DNA from: an uncultured Anaerolineae bacterium
GTDB lineage: Bacteria; Chloroflexota; Anaerolineae; J036; Brachytrichaceae
Direction: 5' to 3'
DNA: 64,000 nucleotides
NCBI GenBank assembly: GCA_937959265.1
Contig: CALGMA010000037.1
Location: 24,293-88,292, forward strand
The notes under the pieces are model-generated. The model saw only the letters and a program-made list of their open reading frames with translations. It did no database searches and was not told the DNA's origin. Positions 52,299 to 62,477 of the stretch are shown piece by piece. How positions within the stretch are numbered: position 1 is the stretch's first letter; every line of letters starts with the position of its first letter. Both the position numbers and the translations under genes were made by a program.

Positions 52299-52382
52299 CT
52301 TGCCGATACGCCGGCACAGCACCCATACTCTTATAATCCTCCTCAACCGCACACCAGGCACGGCTGCTGTGCGACGCCCATC

Positions 52383-55292
52383 ATGACGAAGCGGGGTTCT
52401 TCGATTCTGGCAAAATTGGACGCGGCATTCGCCCGCATCGTCGCACACGGCCGCCTTTGGCGCGTGCTGGCCGGCGCGACGCTCGTCCTCCTGGGCGCAA
52501 CAACATTCCTGACGCTGCTTGGCTTGAACACCGGCGGCCTGATCGCGCGCTGGGCGTCCCTCCTGCAACGCGCGTTCGGAGCAGGCGTCTTTCCGCTGTG
52601 CCTGCTCATGATCGGCGCAGGGCTGCTGGCGTTCTCGAACGCCCCCCTGCGTCCCACACGGCGCACCTGGGTGCGCATCATCGCCGGCGAGATCGCGTTC
52701 CTTTCCTTTCTGGCGCTCATGCACTCGCTGGCGCTCGGCGCCAACCCTTACCAGCTCGCGCGCGCCGGCGGAGGAGGCGGCGCAGCCGGTTGGGTGCTGG
52801 CCGAATTACTATGGCGCGCGCTAGGCATACGGGCCGACGACGGTGTGACGCTCTTGCGCCTGCTGCCGGTCTTGATCTGGTTCGCGCTGTTTGCGCTCAG
52901 CGCCTTCATCGTCGCCGCGCCGTTGCTGCAAACGACTGCGCGCATCCAGGCCCAGCCGGCAGCGGATACCCGCGCATCATCAACAACAGCCAAGCGCAGC
53001 CCGCCTCCCGAGCCGCACGCCGAAGATTCGTCGCCATCGCGGCCGATTCGCGGCGAGCAACTGCCGCTGCCCGATCCAGCAGCGCACAAGGCAGAAGGCC
53101 GGCCAAGCGCAAAGCCCTCGCCTGCCCCTGCGCCCATTAGATCGGAGGCAGTCATCGTCAAAAACGGCGAACGCGACGCCAATGGAATGACGAAGTCGAA
53201 AGCCGTCAAGCCCAAACCACCGGTGCCGCGACCCGACACGCTGCCACCGCTTTCGCTGCTGCGAGCCAACAAGCAAGCCGGCGCAGCGCGCAGCGACGCC
53301 GATGCGCGGCGACGAGCCGACATCATCGAGACGACCCTCGCTCAGTTTGGCCTGTCGGGCAGAGTAGTGGAAATCCGGCGCGGCCCGACCGTCACGCAAT
53401 TCGGCATCGAGCCGGGCTATATGGATCGGGGCGCGCAGCACCGCGATAAGGCGGCGCAGAAGATTCGCGCCGCGGTCGCCAGCGCACTCTACGACGCGAC
53501 CGTCGTCGAGCCGAACGTGGATCGCACCACCGCGGTGATCGAAGTCCCGGCGGCGCTGGTAGATGCGCGCGAAGCAGGCTTCAAAGCGCTGCTCAAATCG
53601 CTGCTGGGCGACCTCGACCTCAGCGCCAACTATATCGAGGGCGAGCGACGTTCCGGCCTGGCCTATTTTGAAATCGGCGCAGACACTGAACGCAAGCTCA
53701 AGATCAAAGCCGGCCAACTGAGCACCCTGCGCCGCGAGCTGGCCAGCCGACTGATGGAGCGCCTGTTCCGGTTCAACAACTTCGAGGAATCCGACCCATT
53801 GACCGAGCGCTTGAAGATCACCTTTCCCGTCGGCGTAGGCGAGGCCCTTGGACTGAGGGATGTGCTGCAGGACGCCATTGCCGATCTGGGGCTGGCCGGC
53901 AGCGTCGTCATCGGCAAGAAGGCATCACAGGCGGTGATCGAGTGGCAAAAACAGGCACAGAAAGTGCGCGTCGGGGCCATCGCCGCGCTGCAGAACGATA
54001 TTGCGCTCGCGCTGGCCGCGCCGTCCATTCGCATCGAAGCGCCCATCCCTGGCCGTGGGCTGGTCGGCATCGAGGTGCCCAACAGCAGCATTGGCGAAGT
54101 GGATCTGCGCTCGATCATGGAAGGCGAGGCCTTTCGCAAGCTGGCCGAGAAGTCGCCGCTGGCCATTGCGCTGGGCCGAGATGTATCAGGCGCCGCGATC
54201 GTCGCTGACCTGGCGCGCATGCCCCACCTGCTGATTGCCGGCACCACCGGCAGCGGCAAGAGCGTGTGCATCAGCGCAATCACGATGTGCCTGGCGATGA
54301 ACAACCGGCCGGAGGACTTGAAGCTGGTGATGATTGACCCGAAGATGGTCGAGTTGTCACGCTTCGCCGGCCTGCCGCATATCATCGGCAAGCCGGAGAG
54401 CGATATTGACCGCATCCCGGCTGTGCTGCGTTGGGTCACGCGCGAGATGGACGTGCGCTACAAGAAGTTCGCCGAAATCGGTTCGCGCAACTTGCAGGAG
54501 TACAACCAGGCGATGGAGCGCCGGCGCGAGGCGCCGCTGCCGCGCATCGTGGTGCTGATTGACGAGCTGGCCGACCTGATGCTGCAATCGCCGATCGAAA
54601 CGGAGAAGACGATCTGTCGGTTGGCCCAAATGGCGCGCGCAACGGGGATCCACCTCGTCGTCGCCACGCAACGCCCCAGCGTGGATGTCGTCACCGGCCT
54701 GATCAAAGCCAACTTTCCGGCGCGCATCTCATTCGCCGTCGCCTCCGCCACCGACTCGCGCGTGATCCTCGACCAAGTCGGCGCAGAATCGCTGCTCGGC
54801 CGGGGCGATATGCTCTTCCTCAACCCCGAGCACGGCAGCCCGATCCGCTTGCAAGGATGCTACGTGAGCGAACGCGAGATCGAAGCAGTGATCGGTTGGT
54901 GGAAGAAAGAAATCGAAGTAGAGGCGCAAGACGCCAACGCCGATCGGCAAGACGAAACATCAGAGACATACGCAGCGCATCACAAACCAGAGCTGGAGAC
55001 GCCATGGGAGACGATGGTCGCCGAGATCGCCGCCGAACGCTTTCAGCAAATGGGCAGCGCCAAGGGCGGCCGGGGCGGCGAGGATGACGACAGCGACGAC
55101 GACCTGCTGCAGCGCGCCATGGAGATCATCCGCACCAGTGGCAACGTGAGCACATCGCTGCTCCAGCGCAAGCTGCGCATTGGCTACCCGCGCGCGGCGC
55201 GCCTGATGGAAGAGCTTCAAGAGATGGGCTATGTCAGCGCCCCCAGCCGACAAGCCGGCAAAAGCCGCGACGTGACGATGCAGGACGAGTAA
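52383..55292 (+). CDS. ftsK: FtsK/SpoIIIE DNA translocase
   Basis: Hexameric motor that pumps chromosomal DNA during division. 969 residues: four N-terminal membrane helices (about 20-180), a Pro/Ala-rich linker (185-300), alpha domain, and the RecA-like beta domain with Walker A GTTGSGKS (about 619-626) and Walker B VVLIDELADLM (about 724). The C-terminal gamma winged helix that reads orientation sequences is present (LLQRAMEIIRTSGNVSTSLL, PRAARLMEELQEMGYV). A TATAAT at 52332-52337 may be its -10 element. Confidence 0.96.
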   Translation: MTKRGSSILAKLDAAFARIVAHGRLWRVLAGATLVLLGATTFLTLLGLNTGGLIARWASLLQRAFGAGVFPLCLLMIGAGLLAFSNAPLRPTRRTWVRIIAGEIAFLSFLALMHSLALGANPYQLARAGGGGGAAGWVLAELLWRALGIRADDGVTLLRLLPVLIWFALFALSAFIVAAPLLQTTARIQAQPAADTRASSTTAKRSPPPEPHAEDSSPSRPIRGEQLPLPDPAAHKAEGRPSAKPSPAPAPIRSEAVIVKNGERDANGMTKSKAVKPKPPVPRPDTLPPLSLLRANKQAGAARSDADARRRADIIETTLAQFGLSGRVVEIRRGPTVTQFGIEPGYMDRGAQHRDKAAQKIRAAVASALYDATVVEPNVDRTTAVIEVPAALVDAREAGFKALLKSLLGDLDLSANYIEGERRSGLAYFEIGADTERKLKIKAGQLSTLRRELASRLMERLFRFNNFEESDPLTERLKITFPVGVGEALGLRDVLQDAIADLGLAGSVVIGKKASQAVIEWQKQAQKVRVGAIAALQNDIALALAAPSIRIEAPIPGRGLVGIEVPNSSIGEVDLRSIMEGEAFRKLAEKSPLAIALGRDVSGAAIVADLARMPHLLIAGTTGSGKSVCISAITMCLAMNNRPEDLKLVMIDPKMVELSRFAGLPHIIGKPESDIDRIPAVLRWVTREMDVRYKKFAEIGSRNLQEYNQAMERRREAPLPRIVVLIDELADLMLQSPIETEKTICRLAQMARATGIHLVVATQRPSVDVVTGLIKANFPARISFAVASATDSRVILDQVGAESLLGRGDMLFLNPEHGSPIRLQGCYVSEREIEAVIGWWKKEIEVEAQDANADRQDETSETYAAHHKPELETPWETMVAEIAAERFQQMGSAKGGRGGEDDDSDDDLLQRAMEIIRTSGNVSTSLLQRKLRIGYPRAARLMEELQEMGYVSAPSRQAGKSRDVTMQDE

Positions 55293-55309
55293 AGGCCGGC
55301 ACGATGCCA

Positions 55310-56386
55310 TTATCCAGGCGAGGTCGGCAGGAAGAAGAACGCGATCCCCACGATCAAATACAGCCCGATCAGCAGCGCTCCCTCCAGCCAGTTAGAACGC
55401 CCATCCATCGAAACCGCCGCGGCGATCAGACACGAAGCCAGCAACGCCACCAGCTCGAACGCGGTGAACTCGAGCGTGAGATATTGGCCGAAGAGCAGAG
55501 ACACGAACACCAATACCGGTGCAACCAACAACGCCACTTGCAGGCTCGATCCGATGGCAATGCCCAGGCTGAGATCCATCTGGTCCTTGGCCGCCACCTC
55601 GATCGCTACAACGTGCTCGGCGATGTTGCCGATGATCGGCACAAGGATAATGCCGACGAAGACCTCGCTGATGCCGAGCTGCGCCGTCATCGGCTCCACG
55701 GCGCCGACCAGAAACTCGCTCATCAACGCGATCAAGGCCGTAGTCACGACAAGCAGACCGATCGCCAGGGGAAGCGACATCATCGGCGCGTGCGCAGCCT
55801 CGCGGACGAGCGGATCGCCGGCCCTGGTGCGTAGCGTATAGATCACGCTCAGCACATACATCATGATAATCACCGCTGCCGTGAGCAAGCTCAGTTCTTC
55901 CACGCGCCGCGTGTCCGGCTCAATCGCGAAAGCGAAGAACGCCGGCACCGTCAGCACAACGGCCGCTACCAGCAGCATCGTGGCGTTGAGCCCGGCCTGG
56001 GATGGGTTGAACTTCTGGACGCCATGCTTCAAGCCTCCAAACACAAACGCTGCACCGAGCACCAGCAGAATGTTGCCAATGATCGAGCCAACGATGGACG
56101 CGCGCACTAGATCAAGCAGCCCTTGGCGGATAGCGAGGATGGTGATGATCAGCTCAGCGGCGTTACCAAGCGTTGCATTGATCAAAGCGCCGATCTGCGG
56201 ACCAGTCCGCGCAGCCAGCTCCTCCGTCGCGTCGCCCATGAGGCCGGCAAGTGGCACAACGGCCAGCGCTGCCGTCGAGAAGATCAGCGCCGGACTCCAA
56301 CCGGCAAGCTCAGCGACGACTGCAACGGGGATCATCAGGAGCAGCGCATTCAGCGGTTTCAGAAAGGGGCGGATGACGGGTCTCAT
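55310..56386 (-). CDS. Ca2+/H+ antiporter (CAX/ChaA type)
   Basis: A 358-residue membrane exchanger with about eleven helices in two homologous halves. The two ion-binding alpha repeats are evident: GNAAELIITILAIRQGLLDL and PIIGNIAEHVVAIEVAAKDQ. An acidic helix between the halves is short. Exports calcium using the proton gradient. Convergent with ftsK, 17 bp apart. Confidence 0.92.
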   Translation of the reverse strand: MRPVIRPFLKPLNALLLMIPVAVVAELAGWSPALIFSTAALAVVPLAGLMGDATEELAARTGPQIGALINATLGNAAELIITILAIRQGLLDLVRASIVGSIIGNILLVLGAAFVFGGLKHGVQKFNPSQAGLNATMLLVAAVVLTVPAFFAFAIEPDTRRVEELSLLTAAVIIMMYVLSVIYTLRTRAGDPLVREAAHAPMMSLPLAIGLLVVTTALIALMSEFLVGAVEPMTAQLGISEVFVGIILVPIIGNIAEHVVAIEVAAKDQMDLSLGIAIGSSLQVALLVAPVLVFVSLLFGQYLTLEFTAFELVALLASCLIAAAVSMDGRSNWLEGALLIGLYLIVGIAFFFLPTSPG

Positions 56387-56530
56387 GGAGTCGATAGCCT
56401 AATGCATCCTGGTTTTGCCCGCAAACACGGTGTGCAACCCCTCCCTAACAAGCACATCTCGAGATGCATCGCACAACTTCAGTATAGCGCCAACCACGTT
56501 TTGCAATGCGACGCCGCCCCAGCGAATACC

Positions 56531-57916
56531 TCATGCGCCCATCCCCGGCAAAATCACACGGAACAGCAGATATGCGTCGAGTGCCGCCAGGCCTATGAGT
56601 AAGGCCAGCCACAACCACCGGCCGATCGCCTCACGGCGCGAGAAGAGGAAGCTCCAACCCAACGCAACGGCCGTCGCGATCGGGATAAGCGCCGGATACA
56701 GGTAGCGCCCCTGATGCTGCACGAATTGCAGGTTGTACCAGGCATAAGCCAGCAGCGTAAACAACGCTACACTTGCCAGCAGCGTGAGCGCGCGCGACTG
56801 TTGCGCCGTGAGCAAAAGATAGGGTGAGTAAAGCGCATCGTCGGCGCGCGCGCGCATCTGGCGGCTCAACTGCCTGCGCGCCGCGTGCCCATGTATCCAC
56901 CAGGCGAGGAAGAGCGCCGCAGAAACCAACGTGAAAACGAGCAGCGCGAGATAGATGCGCCGGTCGAGCGGGATGCTCATCCAGCCGAACTGCCCCCAGA
57001 ACGACTGGAACGTCGTCTGCAACAGGCGCGACAGCACGCCGCCCAGGCCGTATTCAGCCAGCCACTCGACAGTGGTGGGCTGGCCGACGACGACTTCGTT
57101 GTGCCGCTGCAAGCCGAGAAAGTCGGCCCCGCCATAGAGGCGAATGCTGCGCACCCACCACGGCAGGCCAATCAGCGCGCTGAGGCCAAGGACGACGAGC
57201 ACAGAGCTAAGCAGGGAGGGGGGTTCACCAGTATCGGGGGCGTCGGTGTGCCGAGTTGCCAGAAAGACGCCGAGCAGCGCGACAGGCAACGCAAGATACG
57301 CCTGCGCCTTGGTGATGAAGCACAAGCCAACGATGATTGCGAGGACAGCCAGACGCTGTGTGGTGAGCGCGCTGCGTTTCATTATCATTCGGATGCTCAG
57401 CAACACAACCAGCGCTAGCAGCGCTTCGGAGAGCGCATCGTTGTTGTAGCTGCTCATGATGGCCAAGTGCTGCGGCAGCAGCGCGGTGAAGGCTGCTGCA
57501 AAAGCGGCCAGGTAGAGATGCGCCGGGAAGATGGTCGCGACTGTGAAATAGGCAAAGGCGACTACGAGTGTACCAATCAGTAAAGTGAACAGGCGCAACG
57601 CGACCAGCCCGCCGTCGGTGATGACGAACACTGGTGCAGAGAGCAAATAGAACAACGGCGGCTGGTGATCCTCGTAGGTCATGCGTTCCACCGGCACATC
57701 TCTCACATCGGGGCCGATGGGCACGAGGCCGGCAACCCAGTCATCTGACTCGATGATGGGGATGTTGCCAGAACGGACGAACTGGCGCGTGTAGTTATAG
57801 TGTGCAGGTTCGTCGGGATTCTGCCAGGCCGATGTGCGCAGGGCGAACAGGCTGCCGAGCACCAAGTAGGCAACGACGATGACGGCGAGCGGCCAGTGGC
57901 GACGATGGGCATCCAT
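56531..57916 (-). CDS. Multi-pass membrane protein, GT-C glycosyltransferase-like
   Basis: A 461-residue protein with about ten membrane helices. The first external loop has an acidic pair, D35-E36, in QNPDEPAHYNYTRQF, the position of the catalytic/metal Asp in ArnT/PMT-type GT-C enzymes and of the NPDEPAH motif common in related uncharacterised membrane proteins. Likely uses a lipid-linked sugar, but acceptor and pathway are unknown. It is monocistronic as far as visible; 144 bp of featureless sequence separates it from the antiporter gene. Confidence 0.7.
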   Translation of the reverse strand: MDAHRRHWPLAVIVVAYLVLGSLFALRTSAWQNPDEPAHYNYTRQFVRSGNIPIIESDDWVAGLVPIGPDVRDVPVERMTYEDHQPPLFYLLSAPVFVITDGGLVALRLFTLLIGTLVVAFAYFTVATIFPAHLYLAAFAAAFTALLPQHLAIMSSYNNDALSEALLALVVLLSIRMIMKRSALTTQRLAVLAIIVGLCFITKAQAYLALPVALLGVFLATRHTDAPDTGEPPSLLSSVLVVLGLSALIGLPWWVRSIRLYGGADFLGLQRHNEVVVGQPTTVEWLAEYGLGGVLSRLLQTTFQSFWGQFGWMSIPLDRRIYLALLVFTLVSAALFLAWWIHGHAARRQLSRQMRARADDALYSPYLLLTAQQSRALTLLASVALFTLLAYAWYNLQFVQHQGRYLYPALIPIATAVALGWSFLFSRREAIGRWLWLALLIGLAALDAYLLFRVILPGMGA

Positions 57917-57981
57917 TGTGCGATATTCTAATGACGGATCATGGATGCATAGCTATCTCCCTCAACCACCCATGACCCAAC

Positions 57982-58662
57982 GTGAAATCATCAGCTATGA
58001 ACCGCCTGATCCACTTCGCCTTCCATCAGCTCTACACCAACCTCGCCTGGACGTACGACCTGGTGGCGGACGCCGTCTCGTTCGGCGAATGGAAGGCATG
58101 GGGACACACAGTGATCCCATTTCTGACGCGCGAAGGCCGCCTGCTGGAAATTGCCCATGGGCCGGGCCACCTGCACTTGACGCTGCGGCAGCAAGGATTC
58201 GAGGTGATCGGGCTGGATCTCTCGCCGCAAATGGCGCGGCGGCTGCGCGAACGCGTCCTCCGCACCACCGGCCAGTCGCCCGCGCATGTGCGCGCCTCGG
58301 CGCTGCGCCTGCCGTTCGCCGATGGGTCATTCACCTGCACCGTCAGCACCTTTCCGGCGGAGTTCATCTTCGCACCCGAAACGCTATCCGAAGTGCGCCG
58401 TGTGCTCCACCCCGGCGGGCGGTTCGTCGTTGTGCCAATGGCGCGCCTGAAGGGGAGCGACGCGCTCACCGAGCTGGTCAAGTTCGCCTACCGCGCGACC
58501 GGCCAGGGCAAATCGCCGGTGGATAGCATTCGACGGCGCTTCGAATCCGCCGGCTACACCTTTGCGCAGCACATGGTGCAGACCGCACGGGCGGAAGTCG
58601 TTGTGTGGGTATGCACTGCGCCGAATCAAACAGACGCGGCGCGCAAATCATCCGGCGTATAG
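57982..58662 (+). CDS. Class I SAM-dependent methyltransferase
   Basis: A 226-residue Rossmann methyltransferase of the UbiE/Methyltransf_11 type: motif I LEIAHGPGHLHLTL (glycine-rich SAM loop), acidic end of beta2 in VIGLDLSPQM, and a post-motif region LSEVRRVLHPGGRFVVVPMA. An N-terminal 40 residues (FHQLYTNLAWTYDLVADAVS) resemble menaquinone-type methyltransferases, but the substrate is unknown. ATG 57997 is an alternative start. Its 3' end overlaps the converging DUF255 gene by 37 bp. Confidence 0.85.
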   Translation: MKSSAMNRLIHFAFHQLYTNLAWTYDLVADAVSFGEWKAWGHTVIPFLTREGRLLEIAHGPGHLHLTLRQQGFEVIGLDLSPQMARRLRERVLRTTGQSPAHVRASALRLPFADGSFTCTVSTFPAEFIFAPETLSEVRRVLHPGGRFVVVPMARLKGSDALTELVKFAYRATGQGKSPVDSIRRRFESAGYTFAQHMVQTARAEVVVWVCTAPNQTDAARKSSGV

Positions 58663-60452
58663 ATCGGCGCGCTGCACGCCGTCCCACGACAGAGGAACGC
58701 AACCGGCAACCGGGCTATGGGATAGCCGCGCTGAGCAATGGCAACGACGTCGCGGTCGGGGTCGAGCACCCGCACGACGCGCCAGGGCGAATAGGTCGCG
58801 TGCGCCGCACGAACGAACGATAATCCTTCATCACTGCTCCCAACGATCACGATCTCATCGGGAGGCTGAGCCGCGCGCATGACGGCCAGTGCATAGGGCG
58901 CCGCATGTTCGCGGTAGCGCTTGTATTCGTCGCCGAACGCCGTAAGCGCCGCCAGCGCCACCTGTCGCCAGTCCGTTTCATCGGCCAGATAACTCATCGC
59001 CAAAAGCGCCTCGGCTAACGTGCAATTGTCGAAGATGGGCTGGATGCGCACACGCAACATCCCTTGCGCGTTCGGATTGGCCGGCGCGTCGTAGAAGTTG
59101 CTTTCCGGCGCGCGCAGCTCGCGCATGGCAAATTCCACGACGCGGCGTACGATGGCAAGGGCATCGGCAGCTAGCTTCGGCCGATGCTGGGCTAGGTCGA
59201 GGCCGGCGCGCGCCAGCGCAGCCTGATCGCCGAGTTGGCCGCGCAGGCTGGCATGCACCATCGCGCCATCTTTCGAGATGAGCGAATGCACCACACTGCC
59301 ATCGTCGTTCACGCAGCGATTCACAAGCGTGCGCCAGATGCGCGCGGCGAGATCGGCATACGCCGGCTCGTCGAGCACGACACTGGCCGGCAAGAGCGCA
59401 GAGAGCATCAGCGCGTTCCAGTCGGCATACAGCCGCCAGTCAATGAACGGCGCCGGAAGTTGGGCGCGCTCCTCGCGCGAGAGCAGGTAATACGTCTCAT
59501 CGGCGTCCTGGCTGCCGGCGAAGTAGGTCAGGCCGGCCTCGTCGTGGAGCAGCGTCGAAGTCAAATAGTCGAGCGACGCCCGGACGACCTTAGTCAACGT
59601 CGTCGCGTCGTCTTCGCGCCCCACCGCGCGGCACAACTGAATCGCGTGCAGATAGACCGGCGTCAGGCGGGCGTGGTCTTCGAGCATCTTCTCGAAGTGC
59701 GGCACGCTCCAATCCGGCGTAGTGGAATAGCGAAACCAGCCGCCGGCGACCAGGTCATACATGCCGCGCGTGCCCATGGCCACCAGCGTCTTCACCACCA
59801 TGTCGAGCAAACGCTTCTCGCGCGTCTGGGCATAGATGGCGAGCAAGAGTTCCCAAGCGTCGCTCATGGGGAACTTTTGGCCGTTGCCCAGCCCGCCATG
59901 CTTCGGGTCGAAGTTGCGGATGATGGCGCCGGCCACGTCTTCGACGATCGCGGATTGACGATGGCTGATTGAAGATTGCAGATCGGCCAGCGTCGGCATT
60001 GTGATTCGGGTTATGCGCCCTGCATCCTCCGTCCTGCCCCTGAGCTGCTTCAGAATTTCTTCGCGCTCATTGCGCCACACTTCGACGACGCGCGGGAGCA
60101 ACTGGCGCATCTGCGTCGGCGCAAGGTAGGTCGCGCCGTAAATCACATCGCCTTCGGGCGTAAGGAAGCAGGTCGTCGGCCAACCGCCCATGTTGTAACG
60201 CGCATTGATGTCGGGACGCTGATCGTTATCCACGCGGATAGGGATAAAATGAGCGTTGATGTAGTCGGCGATTTGTGGGTTGTTGTACACGCCGGTGTGC
60301 ACCGGATCGCCCGGCACACCACGATCCATCACATGGCACCAATGGCACCACACTGCGCTGATGCCCAACAACACCGGCTTATCCTGCGCTTTCGCCTCGG
60401 CAAAGGCTTCGTCGCTCCACTCGCGCCACAGAACTTTGGATTCGCTCGCCAT
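58626..60452 (-). CDS. Thioredoxin-domain DUF255 protein (YyaL/SPATA20 family)
   Basis: A 608-residue cytosolic protein: thioredoxin-like N-terminus (1-160) with the active-site-like C36-x-x-C39 (SAVWCHWCHVMD), MGGWPTTCFLTPEG, then an (alpha/alpha)6 barrel like N-acylglucosamine epimerases/glycosidases (230-600; GGWFRYSTTPDWSVPHFEKM, FAGSQDADETYYLLS). Function of the family is unknown. Start taken at ATG 60452. A 7-bp repeat inserts about 12 residues around residue 160. Confidence 0.88.
   Translation of the reverse strand: MASESKVLWREWSDEAFAEAKAQDKPVLLGISAVWCHWCHVMDRGVPGDPVHTGVYNNPQIADYINAHFIPIRVDNDQRPDINARYNMGGWPTTCFLTPEGDVIYGATYLAPTQMRQLLPRVVEVWRNEREEILKQLRGRTEDAGRITRITMPTLADLQSSISHRQSAIVEDVAGAIIRNFDPKHGGLGNGQKFPMSDAWELLLAIYAQTREKRLLDMVVKTLVAMGTRGMYDLVAGGWFRYSTTPDWSVPHFEKMLEDHARLTPVYLHAIQLCRAVGREDDATTLTKVVRASLDYLTSTLLHDEAGLTYFAGSQDADETYYLLSREERAQLPAPFIDWRLYADWNALMLSALLPASVVLDEPAYADLAARIWRTLVNRCVNDDGSVVHSLISKDGAMVHASLRGQLGDQAALARAGLDLAQHRPKLAADALAIVRRVVEFAMRELRAPESNFYDAPANPNAQGMLRVRIQPIFDNCTLAEALLAMSYLADETDWRQVALAALTAFGDEYKRYREHAAPYALAVMRAAQPPDEIVIVGSSDEGLSFVRAAHATYSPWRVVRVLDPDRDVVAIAQRGYPIARLPVAFLCRGTACSAPIYTPDDLRAASV
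59953..59987 (+). repeat. 7-bp tandem repeat inside the DUF255 gene
   Basis: Five heptamers in a row: GATTGAC, GATGGCT, GATTGAA, GATTGCA, GATCGGC. They encode QSSISHRQSAIVED on the minus strand, between the thioredoxin and barrel domains. The length, 35 bp, is not a multiple of 3, so flanking changes must have kept the frame. Confidence 0.75.
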
Positions 60453-60640
60453 AGGTGAATTATCCACACCTCGCACCGGGCGAACGACCGGATCAAGACG
60501 GCTCGCACGTTCGCGTCAGGTGGGCGTCAGGCAACGCATACGCGACGCTAATAAAAGCCAGGCTAATATGAGGTTGCGGTTAAACTTCAGAAGATAACCT
60601 GGGTGCACCACTCGCGAGGCAGGGGAGGTTTCAACTCGAC

Positions 60641-62422
60641 ATGAAAGGCAATCGAATCTTATTCGGCTTGATCGTCGGGACGGCGATCATCGTCGTCATC
60701 GCCGTACTGCTGGGCCGGGCGGTCAGCAACTTCATCGCCGGCGCATCGCCAACGGTGAACAAGCCGGACAACGCGATCGAAGTGTCATTCATCTATGCGC
60801 CGGAGTTCGACAAGAATCTGAACGTCAGCGCAATCATCACCGACTTCAACCGCGCCTTCGCCGAAGGCCGCAATCCGGTGACCGGCCAGGGCCTGCGCCC
60901 CGGCGAACGGCCAATCTGGATTGAGGGTCGCAGCGGTTCGTCCGGCACGGTGCATGAGGGCATCATCAACGCATTTCTCGCGCCGAACAACGCCAACGTC
61001 GAGCGGCCGGTGCTGTGGTCGCCCTCGGTGCGGCACTGGCTAGCGCTGGTGAACTACCAGACCGGCCGGCGCGTGTTCGACGTGGAGGGCGCGCCGGGCA
61101 CGGCCGTTGCGCCGGTGGTGATGGCGATCTGGGAATCGCGCCTGAAGGCGCTGCAAGCCCAACACGGCGCGGAGATCGGATGGGAAGAACTGCTGGCCGT
61201 GTTCGACAACCCGCAAGGCTGGAACGCCTATGGCCTGAGCGGGCGACAATCGGTGTATTACGGCCATACCGACCCGCGCGTGTCGTCCACGGCGCTCTCC
61301 ACGTTGATGGCCGAGTTTTACGCCAGCGCACGCTATAACGCCGGCAAAACGGACGCCGCCGCGCGCCTCACGGCGGAGCAGGTCAACGACCCGCGCGTGC
61401 AGGAGGGCGTGCGCCGCATCGAGAACCTGATCAAACACTACTCGGCGCGCACCACCGAGTTCATCGAGTACATCGCGCAGGGGCCGGACTACGTGGACTT
61501 CGTCGCGCTGGAAGAGAACGATTTGATCTTCATCAACCAGGGCAAAACGCAGATCAAGCCGCCGGAGAAGTTGGTCGCGCTCTATCCGAAGGAAGGCACG
61601 TTTGTGCATGACCACCCCTTTGCCATTCCCGACGCGCCCTGGGTGACGGATGAGCAGCGCCGCGCCGCCGAGGTCTTCACCCAGTACTTCCTGAGCCGAG
61701 AGGTGCAGCAGAAGGTGCTGGAAGCCGGCTTCCGACCGGCCAATAAGGAGGTGCCCCTGGCCTACCCCATCAGCCCGGAGAACGGCGTAGATCCGAACCA
61801 GCCAAAGACGCTGCTGCCGGCGCCTGATCCGGCAGTCATCGCGCTGGTGCAACAGTCGTGGCAACTGGTCAAGAAGCAAGCCGATGTCGTGCTGTTAATA
61901 GACACGTCCGGTTCGATGCGCGACGAGGACAAGATCGGCCAGGCTGTCGAAGCCGCAAAAGTGTTCCTGGAAGACCAGGCCGGCAAGAACAACGTCGGGC
62001 TGATGCGCTTCAGCAGCGACATCGAGGTGCTTGTGCCGCTCGGCGCGCTGGAGAGCAATCGCAGTGACATCCTGATGGCGCTCGACCGGATCCGGGCAGA
62101 AGGCAACACAACGCTCTATGACGCGGTGATTGCTGCCGTGCGAAAGCTGCAAGCCTCATCAGCTCCCGAGCGCATCCAGGCCATCGTGCTGCTCTCCGAC
62201 GGGCAGGACACGTCCTCACAGGCCAGCTTGAATCAGGTGGTGCGCGTGCTACAGGAAGCCCGCAACAGCCGCGCGCCGATCCTGGTGATCCCGGTCGCCT
62301 ATGGACGCGATGCCGACATCAACGCGCTGAACGCAATCGGCCGCGCCAGCGACACCAAGGTGCAGAGCGGCGATCCGAAGAACATCAAGAAGCTGCTGGA
62401 CGTGATCAGTAGTTACTTCTAG
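60641..62422 (+). CDS. Membrane-anchored solute-binding protein fused to a VWA domain
   Basis: A 593-residue exported protein: N-terminal signal anchor (7-30), a type-II periplasmic-binding fold (about 45-395; WIEGRSGSSGTVHEGIINA, VFTQYFLSREVQQKVLEAGF) like sulfate/molybdate-type binding proteins, then a von Willebrand A domain (410-590) with a complete MIDAS start D421-T-S423-G-S425 (LLIDTSGSMRDEDK), a Thr in GNTTLYDAV and an Asp in LLSDGQDTSS. No transporter genes are adjacent, so it is more likely a sensor or adhesion/scaffold protein than a classic ABC binding protein. Confidence 0.85.
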   Translation: MKGNRILFGLIVGTAIIVVIAVLLGRAVSNFIAGASPTVNKPDNAIEVSFIYAPEFDKNLNVSAIITDFNRAFAEGRNPVTGQGLRPGERPIWIEGRSGSSGTVHEGIINAFLAPNNANVERPVLWSPSVRHWLALVNYQTGRRVFDVEGAPGTAVAPVVMAIWESRLKALQAQHGAEIGWEELLAVFDNPQGWNAYGLSGRQSVYYGHTDPRVSSTALSTLMAEFYASARYNAGKTDAAARLTAEQVNDPRVQEGVRRIENLIKHYSARTTEFIEYIAQGPDYVDFVALEENDLIFINQGKTQIKPPEKLVALYPKEGTFVHDHPFAIPDAPWVTDEQRRAAEVFTQYFLSREVQQKVLEAGFRPANKEVPLAYPISPENGVDPNQPKTLLPAPDPAVIALVQQSWQLVKKQADVVLLIDTSGSMRDEDKIGQAVEAAKVFLEDQAGKNNVGLMRFSSDIEVLVPLGALESNRSDILMALDRIRAEGNTTLYDAVIAAVRKLQASSAPERIQAIVLLSDGQDTSSQASLNQVVRVLQEARNSRAPILVIPVAYGRDADINALNAIGRASDTKVQSGDPKNIKKLLDVISSYF

Positions 62423-62477
62423 ACAATTGAGCGTCCGTCGTGTTCCGCGAGCATTGGGCGCTTACCGGTGCACTGCA

